A DNA stretch of 64,000 bases, taken from NCBI GenBank assembly GCA_930367215.1, contig OV884059.1, positions 156,982,511-157,046,510 on the forward strand, written 5' to 3'. Origin of the DNA: Pollenia angustigena. Lineage: Eukaryota; Arthropoda; Insecta; Diptera; Polleniidae. A program made the position numbers and the translations under genes. Shown here piece after piece: positions 1 to 10,739 of the stretch (within the stretch, counting starts at the first letter, position 1; every line of letters starts with the position of its first letter). Under the pieces are notes generated by a model. The model saw nothing but the letters and a program-made list of their open reading frames with translations. It was not told where the DNA came from and ran no database searches.

Positions 1-397
1 CCTAAACGTTTACATATGTATATTTAGATAGCAGCTTTAACATTGACAAAGTATTTACGATGTACAATAAATCTCTTAATGGTAGTTCAAAAGTAAGTCA
101 AACTTTAACCCTTCTTTGCGTGATTTTTAATCACAGAGATGTAAATCAAGCTCTAAATTAAGGAAAAAATATTTAAAAAAAAAATTTAAATAGATAAAAA
201 ACAGTATGATGCAAATTTCAAATTCGCCTGTCAAGCTTAGTACTAAATAGGTAAATGAAAATCAATATAATTGCGCAGATTATTACTTAGACACTAAAAA
301 CAATCCTTTTTCCACTCATACCCACTTGTATATAACAAATAAGTTTCAAATCAGCTTTTAAAAAAATACCACGTCTGTAACTTAACAAACAGCGGAG
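1..397. other. AT-rich sequence without recognisable gene
   Basis: AT-rich, with stops in all frames and nothing recognisable as protein, RNA or repeat boundary. It ends where a repeat family found twice more in this window begins, with the motif TAACTTGAGGGTTACACG at 398. Confidence 0.5.
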
Positions 398-606
398 TAA
401 CTTGAGGGTTACACGATCAAGTTTTAATACACTCACACTTTTTTACCAATACACTCATACTTTTTAAAATTGATACGAACTTGCCTTTAAAATTCTCTTT
501 CCAGTGAGTGTTTCAATTTACGTTCAAGAAAACAGCTGATTTCAAGGTAAGTGAGCAAATTTTTCGTTTGTCTTTATAAATTGTTTTCTTGATGTCATCT
601 TGAAAG

Positions 607-1135
607 TAAAAAAGTTTCTTATAAGCGTTTCTTTCTTATATACAACTATTTTATATAAGAAACTTATTTCTTATATAAGTAGCTATGGCCATAAGTCTTT
701 CAAATTTTGTTTTTCTGTCTCTTTTTTTGTTACATAGGGTCATCACCTGACAATTTTTTGTTATAATAAAGTTTTTTTATATGGACTTTGACGTTTGGTA
801 TGACAAAAAATTGTCAGGTGAAGACCCCATGTTAACGTTTCTAACTTTTAAATAATTATTGTCTATGTCTTTTGAGTTTTTCACTATTTTAGATAACGTT
901 GAAAGTCCAATACAGTATTTATCGGATATAAGAAACTTAAAAAATCCACGAAAAAAGTTTCTTATAAGCGTTTCTTTCTTATATACAATTATTTTATATA
1001 AGAAACTTATTTCTTATATAAGTAGCTATGGCCATAAGACTTTCATATTTTGGTTTTCTGTCTCTTTTTTTGTTAACATTTCTAACTTTTAAATAATTAT
1101 TTTCTATGTCTTCTGAGTTTTTCACTATTTTAGAT
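607..1135 (+). repeat. Two direct copies of a TTTCTTATATAAG-rich block
   Basis: The block at 607-729 plus 835-905 is repeated at about 950-1135. Both contain AAGTTTCTTATAAGCGTTTC, a self-complementary TTTCTTATATAAGTAGC stretch, GCTATGGCCATAAG, and the tail TTTCTAACTTTTAAATAATTATT. The first copy contains a 99-bp insert that the second lacks. Confidence 0.75.
733..831. mobile_element. 99-bp MITE with 3-bp TTA target duplication
   Basis: Terminal inverted repeats are about 29 bp (CATRGGGTC-T/A-TCACCTGACAATT and its complement, about 2 mismatches). The insertion is defined by comparison with the second copy of the surrounding block: the uninterrupted site reads TTTGTTAACATTTC, while here TTA flanks the element on both sides (730-732 and 832-834). 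A TTA duplication is compatible with PIF/Harbinger, but the terminal CAT is not typical, so the superfamily stays open. Confidence 0.7.
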
Positions 1136-1890
1136 GTTTTTGCAATTTCGCATCTTTTTTATACCGTTTTGTATTTCTTTAAAAATTTTAACTTTTGTTT
1201 TTATTGGCAAAAAACACAAAGCTTCTTATGAGTACCAGCTCGCTCATCTAAAACTAAAGCTGGAGGTCCACACCACGCGTTACTCGCTTTTCCGCAGCAT
1301 ACGCAGCTGTCAAAAAAGTAGAATCTGTGTAGTTATACGTAGTAAGTTCCATGCACAAAAGCGTAGATGATTTGAGGCGAAAAATAGGTTTACTTTCTAC
1401 TTTTGTAAGCGTCACAAGCAGCGTTCGAACAACTCAGCTGATTTTGACAAGTTAAATTTTATTTTTACTTGTGCTGCTGCTGCATAAAAAGCGTTGCATG
1501 TAACTTGAAACATAGAACGCATGTAAGGTTATAAAAGCAAGCGCTGCGAGGAGGCGAAAACGTGTGGTATGGACCTCCAGCTTTAAAGTAAAAAAAAAAA
1601 CTTTGTTCTTGTTGTAAAACTGTCAGAAAACAGCGTTGTCCATGCAAAATACATAAATTCTGTGTTGCCGTTGGAAGTTTCTTATATAAATTCTTTTTCT
1701 ATACATTTTGTGGTTTTGGTGTTTAAGAAAAATGTTCTTTAATCAGTTTTTTTCTTATAAGCGTTTTTCTTATATGAAACCTTTTATGTTAGAAAAATCA
1801 CTTAAAAGACATGGTGTTTTTGAAAATGTTTCTTAAAAGCGTTTTGTTCTTATATGAGATGTTCTTATATCCGATAAATACTGTATTATA
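1134..1890 (+). repeat. Tandem block copy 1 with inner segment in orientation A
   Basis: Copy 1 of a direct tandem duplication. It starts TTTTTGCAATTTCGC and ends ATCCGATAAATACTGTA. The outer parts (1134-1220 and 1585-1890) match copy 2 (1891-2580) in direct orientation; the inner part (1256-1584) matches copy 2 in inverted orientation. The short open frames here (1134-1370 plus, 1465-1647 minus) lie within the repeat and are not credible genes. Confidence 0.75.
1256..1584 (+). mobile_element. Foldback-like core with 24-bp inverted termini
   Basis: It is bounded by AAAGCTGGAGGTCCACACC (1256-1274) and its near-exact complement ending at 1584 (GGTATGGACCTCCAGCTTT). The interior holds GTTCGAAC, CAGCTGATTTTGACA and a poly-CTG-like GTGCTGCTGCTGC. 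The same interior is present reversed at 1974-2281, where one terminus is truncated. It could be a small transposon or a segment that inverted between its own termini. Confidence 0.6.
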
Positions 1891-2580
1891 TTTTTTGCAA
1901 TTTCGCTTCTTTTTATACCGTTTTGTATTTCTTTTAAAATTTTAACTTTTGTTTTTATTGACAAAAAACACAAACACGCGTTTTCGCGTCCACGCAGCGC
2001 ATGCTTTTATAACCTTACTTTCGTTCTACGTTTCAAGTTACATGCAACGCTTTTTATGCTGCAGCAGCACAAGTAAAAAAAAAAATTTATTTGTCAAAAT
2101 CAGCTGATTTGTTCGAACGCTGCTTGTGACGCTTACAAAAGTAGAAAGTAGACCTACTTTTCGCCTCAAGGCATCTTCGCTTTTGTGCATGTAACTTACT
2201 ACGTATAACTACACAGATTCTACTTTTTTGACAGCAGCGTATGCTGCGAAAAAGCGAGTAACGCGTGGTGTGGACCTCCAGTAAAAAAAAAACTTTGTTC
2301 TTGTTGTAAAACTGTCAGAAAACAGAGTTGTCAATGCAAACTACATAAATTCGGTGTTGCCGTTGGAAGTTTCTTATATAAATTCTTTTTCTATACATTT
2401 TGTGATTTTGGTGTTTAAGAAAAATGTTCTTTTATCAGTTTTTTTCTTATAAGCGTTTTTCTTATATGAAACCTTTTTTGTTAGAAAAATCGCAAAAAAG
2501 ACATGGTGTTTTTGAAAATGTTTCTTATAAGCGTTTTGTTCTTATATGAGATGTTCTTTTATCCGAATAATACTGTATAT
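1891..2580 (+). repeat. Tandem block copy 2 with inner segment inverted
   Basis: Direct copy of 1134-1890. The outer parts align in the same orientation (TTTTTGCAATTTCGCTTC start, GAGATGTTCTTTTATCC end). The inner 1974-2281 is the reverse complement of 1256-1584 and keeps only the right terminus (GGTGTGGACCTCCAG). Confidence 0.75.
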
Positions 2581-2626
2581 GTAAAAGACTATCAAGAACA
2601 ACTTGACCGTGTGGCCGCAGGGTAAC

Positions 2627-5046
2627 GAGACATAACCAATAAATTTCAATGGTATACTTCTTTTTTTACCGCTATGATCCAATGTATAGAATGGTCACGA
2701 GAAATGATGTCAACAGCAACCAATTTACAGTACACCAGTTTGTGTGTGTTTTCTTCTTCAAATAAAATAACTACAACAAAAATAACTGTTAACATCTGAC
2801 TTTTATGAAAAAATGGAATCATTTTAAAGGCCATTTATTAAAAATACAGTATTTACGATCGTAATGCTCGCAAATGAATGAATGAATTAACAGATTTTGC
2901 CATTAAAACACTTTGACATTAATTGCAAATTATGATAGTAATCATTAAATTTCTTTCGAAAAAAGTAACAAAATTATCACACAATACAACAAAAACTACA
3001 AACAAATTAATAATTCAACGCACATCAAATTAACGAAAAAAAATAAATAAATAAAATGTGGTTTTAAATACAAAAAATCAAAATAAGAAAAATTAAATTA
3101 TATACAAATAATTTTTCATTATCATAAATATTCACGCATGCGACAAATTCACATCAAAGAGAACCTCAATTTCATAGTTTTTGGAATTCTCATTCCATGT
3201 ACGTGGTGGACGACAGTTGCCACCAACACCACAGCAGTCACCAGCTCAATTCATATTGAACAATTAATTTATCGGTCGTAGATGAATTTAACTAAAATTA
3301 ATTTAAAAAAAAAATTAAATCTATCAGTAAAATCACTGTGGATTCATTCATTTATATAACATTTTAATGCTTGCAATGGGGATGAGTAAGTGACTTGGGT
3401 GATTTTTTTCTGGATTTACCAAATAAATCTGTCATTTGTATTTTATAAATAAAAACACTGTAATATAAGTTAAGGATTTTAACTTATTAAAAAAAAGTGA
3501 TAGGGAGCACGCAATTTCAATAAAATCTAACACGCGTGACTATATTTGTCAGAACTCCATAAAAAACACATTTCTCGGCAAGTTTAACATAAATTGAATT
3601 AGAAATTAAAATCTTTTGTTCAGTAAAATCACTGCAGATTCATTTAAACAATATTACAAAGCTCACACTTGGTATGAGTAAGGGACTGGAGTGTTTTTAG
3701 AGTCACTTTGTAAACCAGTCGTATAATTCACGCCAGAGTAAGTTAATTAAATTTTTATAGGTTTCATTAAAAATAAATAAGTTTTGCGAAAATTTAATAA
3801 CATTAATCATTATCGGTTAAATAATTTTATTTTTATACCGAGTCACGGGAAAATCAACCAGTCACGTGTTAGTTGCCATAACTAATATTAAATCCATGCA
3901 GTATTAAAAAACTTAAAAATAATCCAGGAGCAAGTGAAAGAAAGTTTGAAATTGCAACTCAATCTATCACGCGAGATTGAAATGCGCGATTTTTTTATCA
4001 AAAATCTTCATACGTGGCTGTATTTTTACAGATTTATTCTCCCAATATTTTAATTTGCACAGGTGACTTTTTTGAGTCACGTGTTGACTCGGCCGTAAAT
4101 ATTATATAAAACAAGAACTCCATATTGAATTGGTTCAATGTATAAAAATATAATTAATAAAAGAGTGAGAAAAAGTGTGAACTTTTATATGATTTTTATA
4201 AACAAGTGAAAATAATTTGAAAACTAAAAGGTGACTACATTTGTCTAATCGTATTTTCCTAAATAAATTTTTTGGTTGTAAATGAAACCTGTGCGAAATT
4301 TCTTTAACCAATTTCCAAATACTCACAATGGATACAAAAGAGTTATGAAATTTTGAGTCACGCATTAATTCTTTCGTAAATTTAAGATGAGTTTTAGTTT
4401 CATTTAAGTCACTTTGGATTTTTTTTACAAAAATTTTTAATATCCGCAGTAGAGATCAGCGCGTGACATGATTTTTTTTGAGTCACGCCTTGTTTAACGA
4501 AAGTAATTAAAGCTGAATTGAAACAGTGAATGAATAAACATTTTCTTTTAACTTCAATACCTGAAAACATTTTCATTTATCGAAAGTCTAGCAATTAATT
4601 TATCTGTCAAAAAACCTGAAAAACAAATAAATCCATCCGTTTTTAAATCAAGCCAGAACGCTTGATTTAATAACGGATTTTTCAAGTGCGAAATACTTTA
4701 CTTATCTATATTTAATCCCGAATTCGTAATTAAAATAATCCGAAAACAGTACCCATGTTCTGTAACTTTAATGAGAACTTCTTGCATCGAAAAGATGTGA
4801 AACAAAATATTCCATCGTTTCTCGAAAAATGAGAAAAATGTGTGTCTGTAACTCATGTCGAAAACTTTCAAAAGAGATTACGTCGTTACGTGTTAAATGT
4901 CATAATATTGCACTCGAAGCCGATGTCGCATTGCAGACTTTCAGAACGCCAGTAACACATATCGTTGACGGCGACCAAAATTTACTTAAATTGATAATTT
5001 TTCAACGACGGCGGCGAAAACACAACCATCGGCTATACCAAATTGT
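2627..5046. repeat. Non-coding stretch with diverged GAGTCACG repeats
   Basis: No convincing gene. Between about 3310 and 4510 a diverged repeat recurs: CAGTAAAATCACTG-GATTCATT at about 3325 and 3620, and GAGTCACG followed by TT/CG-rich words near 3840, 4073, 4352 and 4478. The spacing is irregular. The 73-codon frame at 4829-5050 begins with a C-x-C-x2-C cluster but resembles nothing recognised and ends at the hAT target site, so it is not called a gene. Confidence 0.4.
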
Positions 5047-5799
5047 GTAATGAGTAGGGTATTCATTCGGTTCACCGTCAACCGGTTAACCGATTAATTA
5101 CTACCCGATTAACTGATCGGTTAATTTCAAATTGGCTTTTTTCGATTAACGATTAAACCGGCTAATTTCAGTCGATTAACCGAAGTAACAAAATTTTCAA
5201 TATTTTGTAGTATTATAACATATTTTTTTTGTGTTTTTAATTATTTGTTTCGTCTCATATACAAAATGTATTTGTTTAGAAAATAATTTTTAATACAAAG
5301 AAGGTGTTCAGTTATCTTCATTTTAACCTATTTTCCGCCGACCGATGACTTAAATTACAATATTTTTCAATGTTTTTTTATTTTCATCATCGATCAACAT
5401 GAATGTGGCGAAAAATGGGTTAAATATTTGATTGCCAACACCTTTTTTTGTTTTACGTACTTTTTATGTGGATGTGTTTAGTTATTTGTTTCTTCTCATA
5501 TCAGTCTTTTAACAGAATTAACCGAAACAATTAGAAGTGTTAAAAATTTAAAACAACTTTAGAGAAATCCTGGAAAAGGACTGAGAAATTAGACATTCAT
5601 CTACGATAAGTGAAATATTATTTTCCAAGTCAAATTTTGTTAAATGAAAGAAAAGAGTCGCTTTAATCCTAAACATTTAAAATAAATAACTTTTTTTAAA
5701 GATTATTTTATAAGATCTCCTACAACTATTGAAATAACTAATAAAATTATCTCAGTTTATTTTTGTATAAATATGTAAATATTTGGGGGATTCAGATTA

Positions 5800-6060
5800 A
5801 ATCCCTTTTTTATGTAAATTGAGATTTTGATACCGTGTGGTAGAGAAAGATACGCCTCGTCGACCAGCATGTAGTTTTTCTTAATAAAAGTCTTGAAGTG
5901 TGTAAAACTGACTGTAATTTTAATTTTCTATCAAGCTTCAAATAGGAAAAATAAAAAGTTTTTTTCTGTCCTGTAAAATGTGCTGAAAGTGAGTTAGCAG
6001 GTTTGCATATTAAGCCAACAAAATATACAGTTGTGACGAATCAATGAACACAGCATTACA
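5800..6060 (+). repeat. Repeat shared with the arms of the 52-55 kb palindrome
   Basis: Contains TAAATTGAGATTTTGATACC, CCTCGTCGACCAGCATGTAG and GTTAGCAGGTTTGCATATTA in the same order as 54940-55130. It is the reverse of 52380-52590. Part of a dispersed family of unknown class. Confidence 0.7.
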
Positions 6061-6190
6061 ATTTTCATTTTGTTTGAAATATTTACTTTAAAAAATTTTA
6101 AATTTTATTTAGGATATTATGACGATATGACTTGATACCACACCTTGTGCATTAATTGGAAAATGCATCTATATATATAAAAATGAAAAA

Positions 6191-6303
6191 TGTTTGTATG
6201 TTTGTTTGTGTGTTTGTTTGTTTGTTTGTTTGTTTGTTTGTTTGTTTGTTTGTTTGTTTGTTTGTTTGTTTGTTTGTTTGTTTGTTTGTTTGTTTGTTTG
6301 TTG
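6191..6303 (+). repeat. (TTTG)n microsatellite
   Basis: Nearly uninterrupted TTTG units over about 110 bp, directly after the Helitron-like 5' end and before the CTGAACCGATTTTCCTGAAA word common in insect repeats. Confidence 0.95.
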
Positions 6304-6530
6304 GCTTATAGACTCCTAAACTACTGAACCGATTTTCCTGAAATTTTTACAGATACATCACGTGAGCCCTAAAAATAAAATAGGCTACTTATTTTTTCGA
6401 TAGGGGCAGGGGAATTGGTATCCCCCATAGGATGCCAATATTAATTATCGCATATATTAAGATCCGCTGCACGCATTATGCAGAACTTTTGGTAGTAAGA
6501 TCTTCTGATCCCCAAAATTAAAATAAAATA

Positions 6531-7970
6531 GCAGCGGGGGAAGTGGAATCCCCCATAGGACGCCAATGTTTAACATCGCATATCTAAAGAACTGTAATAG
6601 TGAGAATGTTCAAACTTTCTAGAAGTCACTGTTATGGTATACAACACTTTTAAAAATAACAATAAAGCGGGTAGGCGCAGGGGAGGAAATACCTCCCATA
6701 GGATGCATATATTAAATATCGCTCAACTGAAGAATTATTAAAGGGAGAGTCTTCAAAAGTGGTTAAAGCTATTATTATAGTAAACTATAAATTTCAATAT
6801 AAAAATGGGCGGGAGAGACAGGGGAGGAGCAGTACCCCTCATAGATAGAAATATTAATAAGAGCCACTGCACGCATTTTGTTGAAATTTTGGTAGTAGGA
6901 TCTTCTGAGTCCCAAAATTGAAATAAAGTAGCAGTGGGGGAAGTAGTTTTCCCCATAGGACGCCAATGTTTAATATAGCATATCTAAAAAACTGTTATAG
7001 TGAGAATGTTCAAACTTTGTGGAAGTCACTTTTATGGTATACTACACTTTTGAAAATAAAAACAAAGCGGGTAGGCGCATGGGGGAAACACCTCCCATAG
7101 GATGCATATATTAAACATCGCTCAACTGAAGAACTATTAAAGGGAAAGTCTTCAAACGTGGTTAGAACTACTATTAGGGTAAATTATAAATTTCAATATA
7201 AAAATAGGCGGGGTAGACAGGGGAGGAGCAGTACGCCTACTAGATAAAAATTATAATAATAACCGCTGCACGCATTTTGTTGAAATTTTGGTAGTAGGAT
7301 CTTCTGAGCCCCAAAATTTAAATAAAATAAAATAATAGCGGGGGAAGTGGTACCCACCATAGGATGCCAATGTTTAATATCGCATATCTAAAGAACTGTT
7401 ATAGTGGGAACCTTCAAACTTTGTGGAAGTCCCTGTTATGGTATACTACACTTTTGAAAATAAAAATAAAGCTGGTAGAAGCAGGGGGAAAAACATCCCG
7501 TAGGATGCATATATTAAATATCGCTTAACTGAAGAACTATTAAAAGGGGAGTCTTCAAACGTGGTTAAAGCTACTATTATGGTAAACTATAAGTTTCGAT
7601 ATAAAAATGGGCGGGGTAGACAGAGGAGGAGCCGTACCTCTCATATATAAAAGTATTAATAAGAGCTGCTGCACGCATTTCGTTGAACTTTTGGTAGTAG
7701 GATCTTCTGAGCGCCAAAATTTAATTAATATAGCAGCGGGGGAAAGTGGTACCACCCAAAGAACGACGATGTTTTATATCGTTAATCTTAAGAACTGCTA
7801 TAGTAAGAATGTTCAAAATTTGTAGAAGTCACTCTTATGGTAAACTACACTTTTGAAAATTAAAATAAAGCGGGTAGGCGCAGGGCGGAAAATACCTCTC
7901 ATAGGATATTAAATATATCTCTACTGAAGAACTATTAAAGTGAGAGTCTTCAGAGGTGGTTAAAGCAGTG
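6531..7970 (+). repeat. Tandem array of about 400-bp units
   Basis: Unit starts GCAGCGGGGGAAGTGG near 6531, 6931, 7335 and 7733, so the period is close to 400 bp with about 3.6 units. Each unit carries GTAGTAGGATCTTCTGA, CACTGCACGCATTTTGTTGAA and CCTCCCATAGGATGCATATA. The small frames inside recur between units and are shadows of the repeat. Confidence 0.85.
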
Positions 7971-8290
7971 TAGCAAAGCGCACCGGGTAAAGCTAGTATT
8001 ACATATTTATGAATTGTTTTTTTTTGCTTGCTCGTTTTAGTTCAAGAATTATTATGTTTGGTATTTTATTGTTTTTTTTTTACTTATAAACTCCAAATAA
8101 TAAGCAATTAATGCATTTTTATATATTGAAATTACTAAATTTATAAAAAAAAAAAACTTTATTAATCGGTTAACCGATCAAAAACTAAATTAACCGACTA
8201 TTAACCGGTTAAACCAGAACCTCGGTTAATTAATCGAGCGATTAACCGATTAAAGCAAAAGGTCGATTAAATGAATACCCTTGTAATGAG

Positions 8291-10253
8291 CGACTTTAAT
8301 GTTTGTTGTTTGCAAACGAGCTTTGAAGACATTCGTATATTTTATAAAAATGTTTAAAGCAAAATAATAAAACAATGAAAAATGTGCCAAGAATAAAATA
8401 TTATTATTATTCTTTGCATTTTGCATTTTTAATTGTTTTTTAGTGTTAAAATTTTTTCTCGCCCCATTTTTATTCGTGAGTTTATTTGACAGTTCAAAGC
8501 GGGAACTTTTCTCACCAAAATGTTACAGACCCATTTTTTTTGTAAATTGGCTTGTTATTTCCTTACGTGACAGCTTGTACTCGCCAAAAAAAAGTTACAG
8601 ACACAGTTATGTGAGAAAAACAGCTGTTTGTTTCCATTTATGGCATTTTTGTTTCATTTCACACATTTCAATCGAAAACTTTCTCGACGCGAGAGTTACA
8701 GAACATGGGCACAGGATTGACTTGATTAAAACTAAGATAAAACTAATCTCAAACGAGCTTGATTCAAGAATTTCTAAAAGACGGTTTAATCTCGCTTCGT
8801 ACTTGAAATAAATTGAAAGTGAGATTAGATTGATTAAAACCTATACACTTGCCCCATAGAACCAGAGAGAATATTATTATTTTACTTACTCGTTACACAT
8901 GTTTCTTTCACTTTTGTTGTATTCCTCTCTTAGTTTACAGAAGAATTCTCAATTATAAAACAACAACAGCAGCATGCCCAATATGGTTTCCCTAATCATT
9001 CTACTTTAAAAATTTGATGGTTTTAACTTAATAATTTAAAAAAATGGAATATGTCAATTATTGCTTCTTATTTTACCTTTTAAACATGAAAATAATCTAT
9101 ACTTTTCTTCTTAAATTTAGTACGAGTTTTTTCTTTCTGTGTATTAAAACTCTGGTTTCGATTGTACATTAAAAAAATCCAAAGTGTTCACGTTTCCCAA
9201 GAAACCGCTCACGTGCTCATCTCCATTTTGCGCTATATATAATCACTGAGTGTATTACAAACTAATATTACAACAACTTAGTGTAATTAATTTGCATTTT
9301 TTGGAGAAATCCATAATAGACAATTGTCGACAGACCAAAAAGACACACAAAGACTGGCAGTTAGACAGACAGGCAATTGGACAGTTAAACTAAGAAAGAA
9401 AATTTAAAAAAACCGTCCACCAGAAAACTCTATATAAGAGTTTACCATCCATAAAGTTGGACATTTAACGGATGAGTTACCCATAAATGACATTTCAACT
9501 AAAGAGAGAGAGACAAAGAGAAACCAACAAACAGACAGACCGACATTTCAAACATTCCATAATGTAGTCATGTTTATGGTTATGATTTTTTTTTTTTTTT
9601 TTGCTTGATGTAAATAAGAATCGAGCAAGAATTAAATTTTAATTTATGATAGTTTGTAAGTTTTTCTTCGATTTCCATTCCCTACTTAATTTAATATTCA
9701 GCCGCAACAATGGCCGGCCAAGAATCATATTCTTTCAATGAATTCATTTCGTTCTTACTCCTTAACCGCCCCTTCCGTTCCCAAAAGCTGTAAGTAAATT
9801 TCTTAGGAAATCGTTTTAAGGGTCTGTTACTTTCGGAACGATTGCTTGACAAAATCAAATTGTTTGTTTCGTTTATTTGGGTGAAAGCTTCATTGGCTAA
9901 CTGCTTGACTAACTGACTGACAGACGTTTGAATTTCTTTTTTTAACTTGTCTGTAATTTTGCTAAATTTATGTGTAAAACATAAATCGTGATTCGATATG
10001 TCACTCTTATGATAAACCTTTATCACTGGAGACAAAATTTTTTATAGGATGCCAATGCATGAAAGTCTGGTTGGTTAGTTGGAAATCGTGATGGATTTTA
10101 TTTAATAAATAAATTTAAGATAGTATTTTTTTTTAAATGAATGGCCTAAAAAAGCTTCGAAATTCTTTAACATGAAATAAATTTACTTGTCTTAAAGTTA
10201 CTTGAGTCAGCCAAAGTTATGTATCAAGATTTTTCGCTAATATGTTCATATGT
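8291..10253. other. Intergenic or intronic DNA, no gene supported
   Basis: Open frames at 8443-8811 (plus, 122 codons) and 9691-10035 (minus, 114 codons) lack recognisable domains. The minus frame has a plausible soluble composition (residues about 25-60 could form a helix), but no initiation context, splice partner or family was recognised. A TATATATAA box lies near 9233, without a nearby gene to assign it to. Imperfect GACAGACAGGCAATTGGACAG repeats lie around 9335-9545. Confidence 0.35.
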
Positions 10254-10739
10254 ATGTACACGCAGAGAAAAAACATGTTTAAATATGCTCACCTCCAACA
10301 AAACTATTTTTATAGAAAATTTTATTAATTATGGTTAATATAACCATATAATTGTCACCTTCAACCATATTATGGTTGAATTAGTCCACCATCAAGAAGC
10401 CACAATCATATTATTGTTGCCTTTAAACATGTTATGGTTAATAATTTGTTTTAAAATTGACAATAGTATTTTCCTCTTTTCCAAGAGCAACATGCTATGG
10501 TTTTAAACCAACCATGCTATTATAAGTTTTAAACGTGTTTTAGTTATTTTTGACGATACCATGTTCGGAGGCAACCATAATATGGTTGTGGCTTCTTGAT
10601 GGATGAGTATTTCAACCATAATATGATTGTCGGTGACAATTATATAGTTAAATAAATCATAATATGTTTAAAATATTCATAAAAAACAGTTTTGTTGGAG
10701 GTGACCATATTTAAACATGTTTTTTCTCTGGGTGTACAT
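10254..10739. mobile_element. Foldback MITE, 486 bp with very long inverted arms
   Basis: Almost the whole element folds on itself: ATGTACACGCAGAGAAAAAA at the left and its complement ending TTTCTCTGGGTGTACAT at 10739, continuing through CTCCAACAAAACT and CAACCATAATATGGTTG words in both arms. A shorter relative lies at 50134-50295. The flanking TGTACA is itself palindromic, so the target duplication (TA or TACA) cannot be fixed. No reading frame. Confidence 0.8.

Larger units (their letters stand above)
398..2626 (+). mobile_element. Inverted-repeat element family F, copy 1, interrupted by about 2 kb
   Basis: The left end (TTACACGATCAAG near 409-421) is an imperfect inverted repeat of the right end, which reads CTTGACCGTGTGG near 2602-2614. 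The same left and right ends occur at 40654-41186, and the right half occurs at 34330-34612. In this copy the stretch between the CTTGAAAGTA motif near 600 and CAGTATATGTAAAAGAC near 2572 is replaced by about 2 kb of other repeats, so it is a host element with later insertions or expansions. No coding capacity is seen. The superfamily is unassigned, because no clear target duplication could be fixed. Confidence 0.6.
6168..7996 (+). mobile_element. Helitron-like non-autonomous element
   Basis: The 5' end is A|TCTATATATATAAAA and the 3' end CACCGGGTAAAGCTAG|T. TC at the start, CTAG at the end and insertion between A and T without target duplication fit Helitrons. A second element in this window (47088-48212, minus) has the same TCTATATATATAAAA start and CTAG end. 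The interior contains a TTTG microsatellite and about four units of a 400-bp tandem array. No Rep/helicase is seen. Helitron assignment rests on the ends only. Confidence 0.6.
5055..8282. mobile_element. Non-autonomous hAT element with perfect 8-bp target duplication
   Basis: Termini are TAGGGTATTCATT and, reversed at the right, AAGGGTATTCATT. They are flanked by GTAATGAG at 5047-5054 and 8283-8290, an exact 8-bp target duplication of hAT type. Both subterminal regions are full of CGGTTAACCGATTAA words in both orientations, probably transposase-binding repeats. There is no transposase reading frame. It contains a repeat shared with the palindrome at 52199-55330, and a Helitron-like element (6168-7996), which explains its length. 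Confidence 0.85.

Noticed and set aside
4829..5050. 73-codon frame with a Cys cluster
   Set aside because: No family resemblance, and it ends in the target site of a hAT element. Not supported as a gene.
6191..7970. Tandem units considered as a CRISPR-like array
   Set aside because: Units are about 400 bp, fully homologous without unique spacers, in a eukaryotic transposon.
8443..8811. 122-codon plus-strand frame
   Set aside because: No recognised domain, no splice partner, rich in F/S/R from AT-rich DNA. Considered chance.
9228..9246. TATATATAA box as a promoter
   Set aside because: No gene or initiator context nearby. Such words are expected by chance in AT-rich DNA.
9691..10035. 114-codon minus-strand frame
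   Set aside because: Composition is plausible for a protein, but no domain, no conserved motif and no transcription signal were seen.
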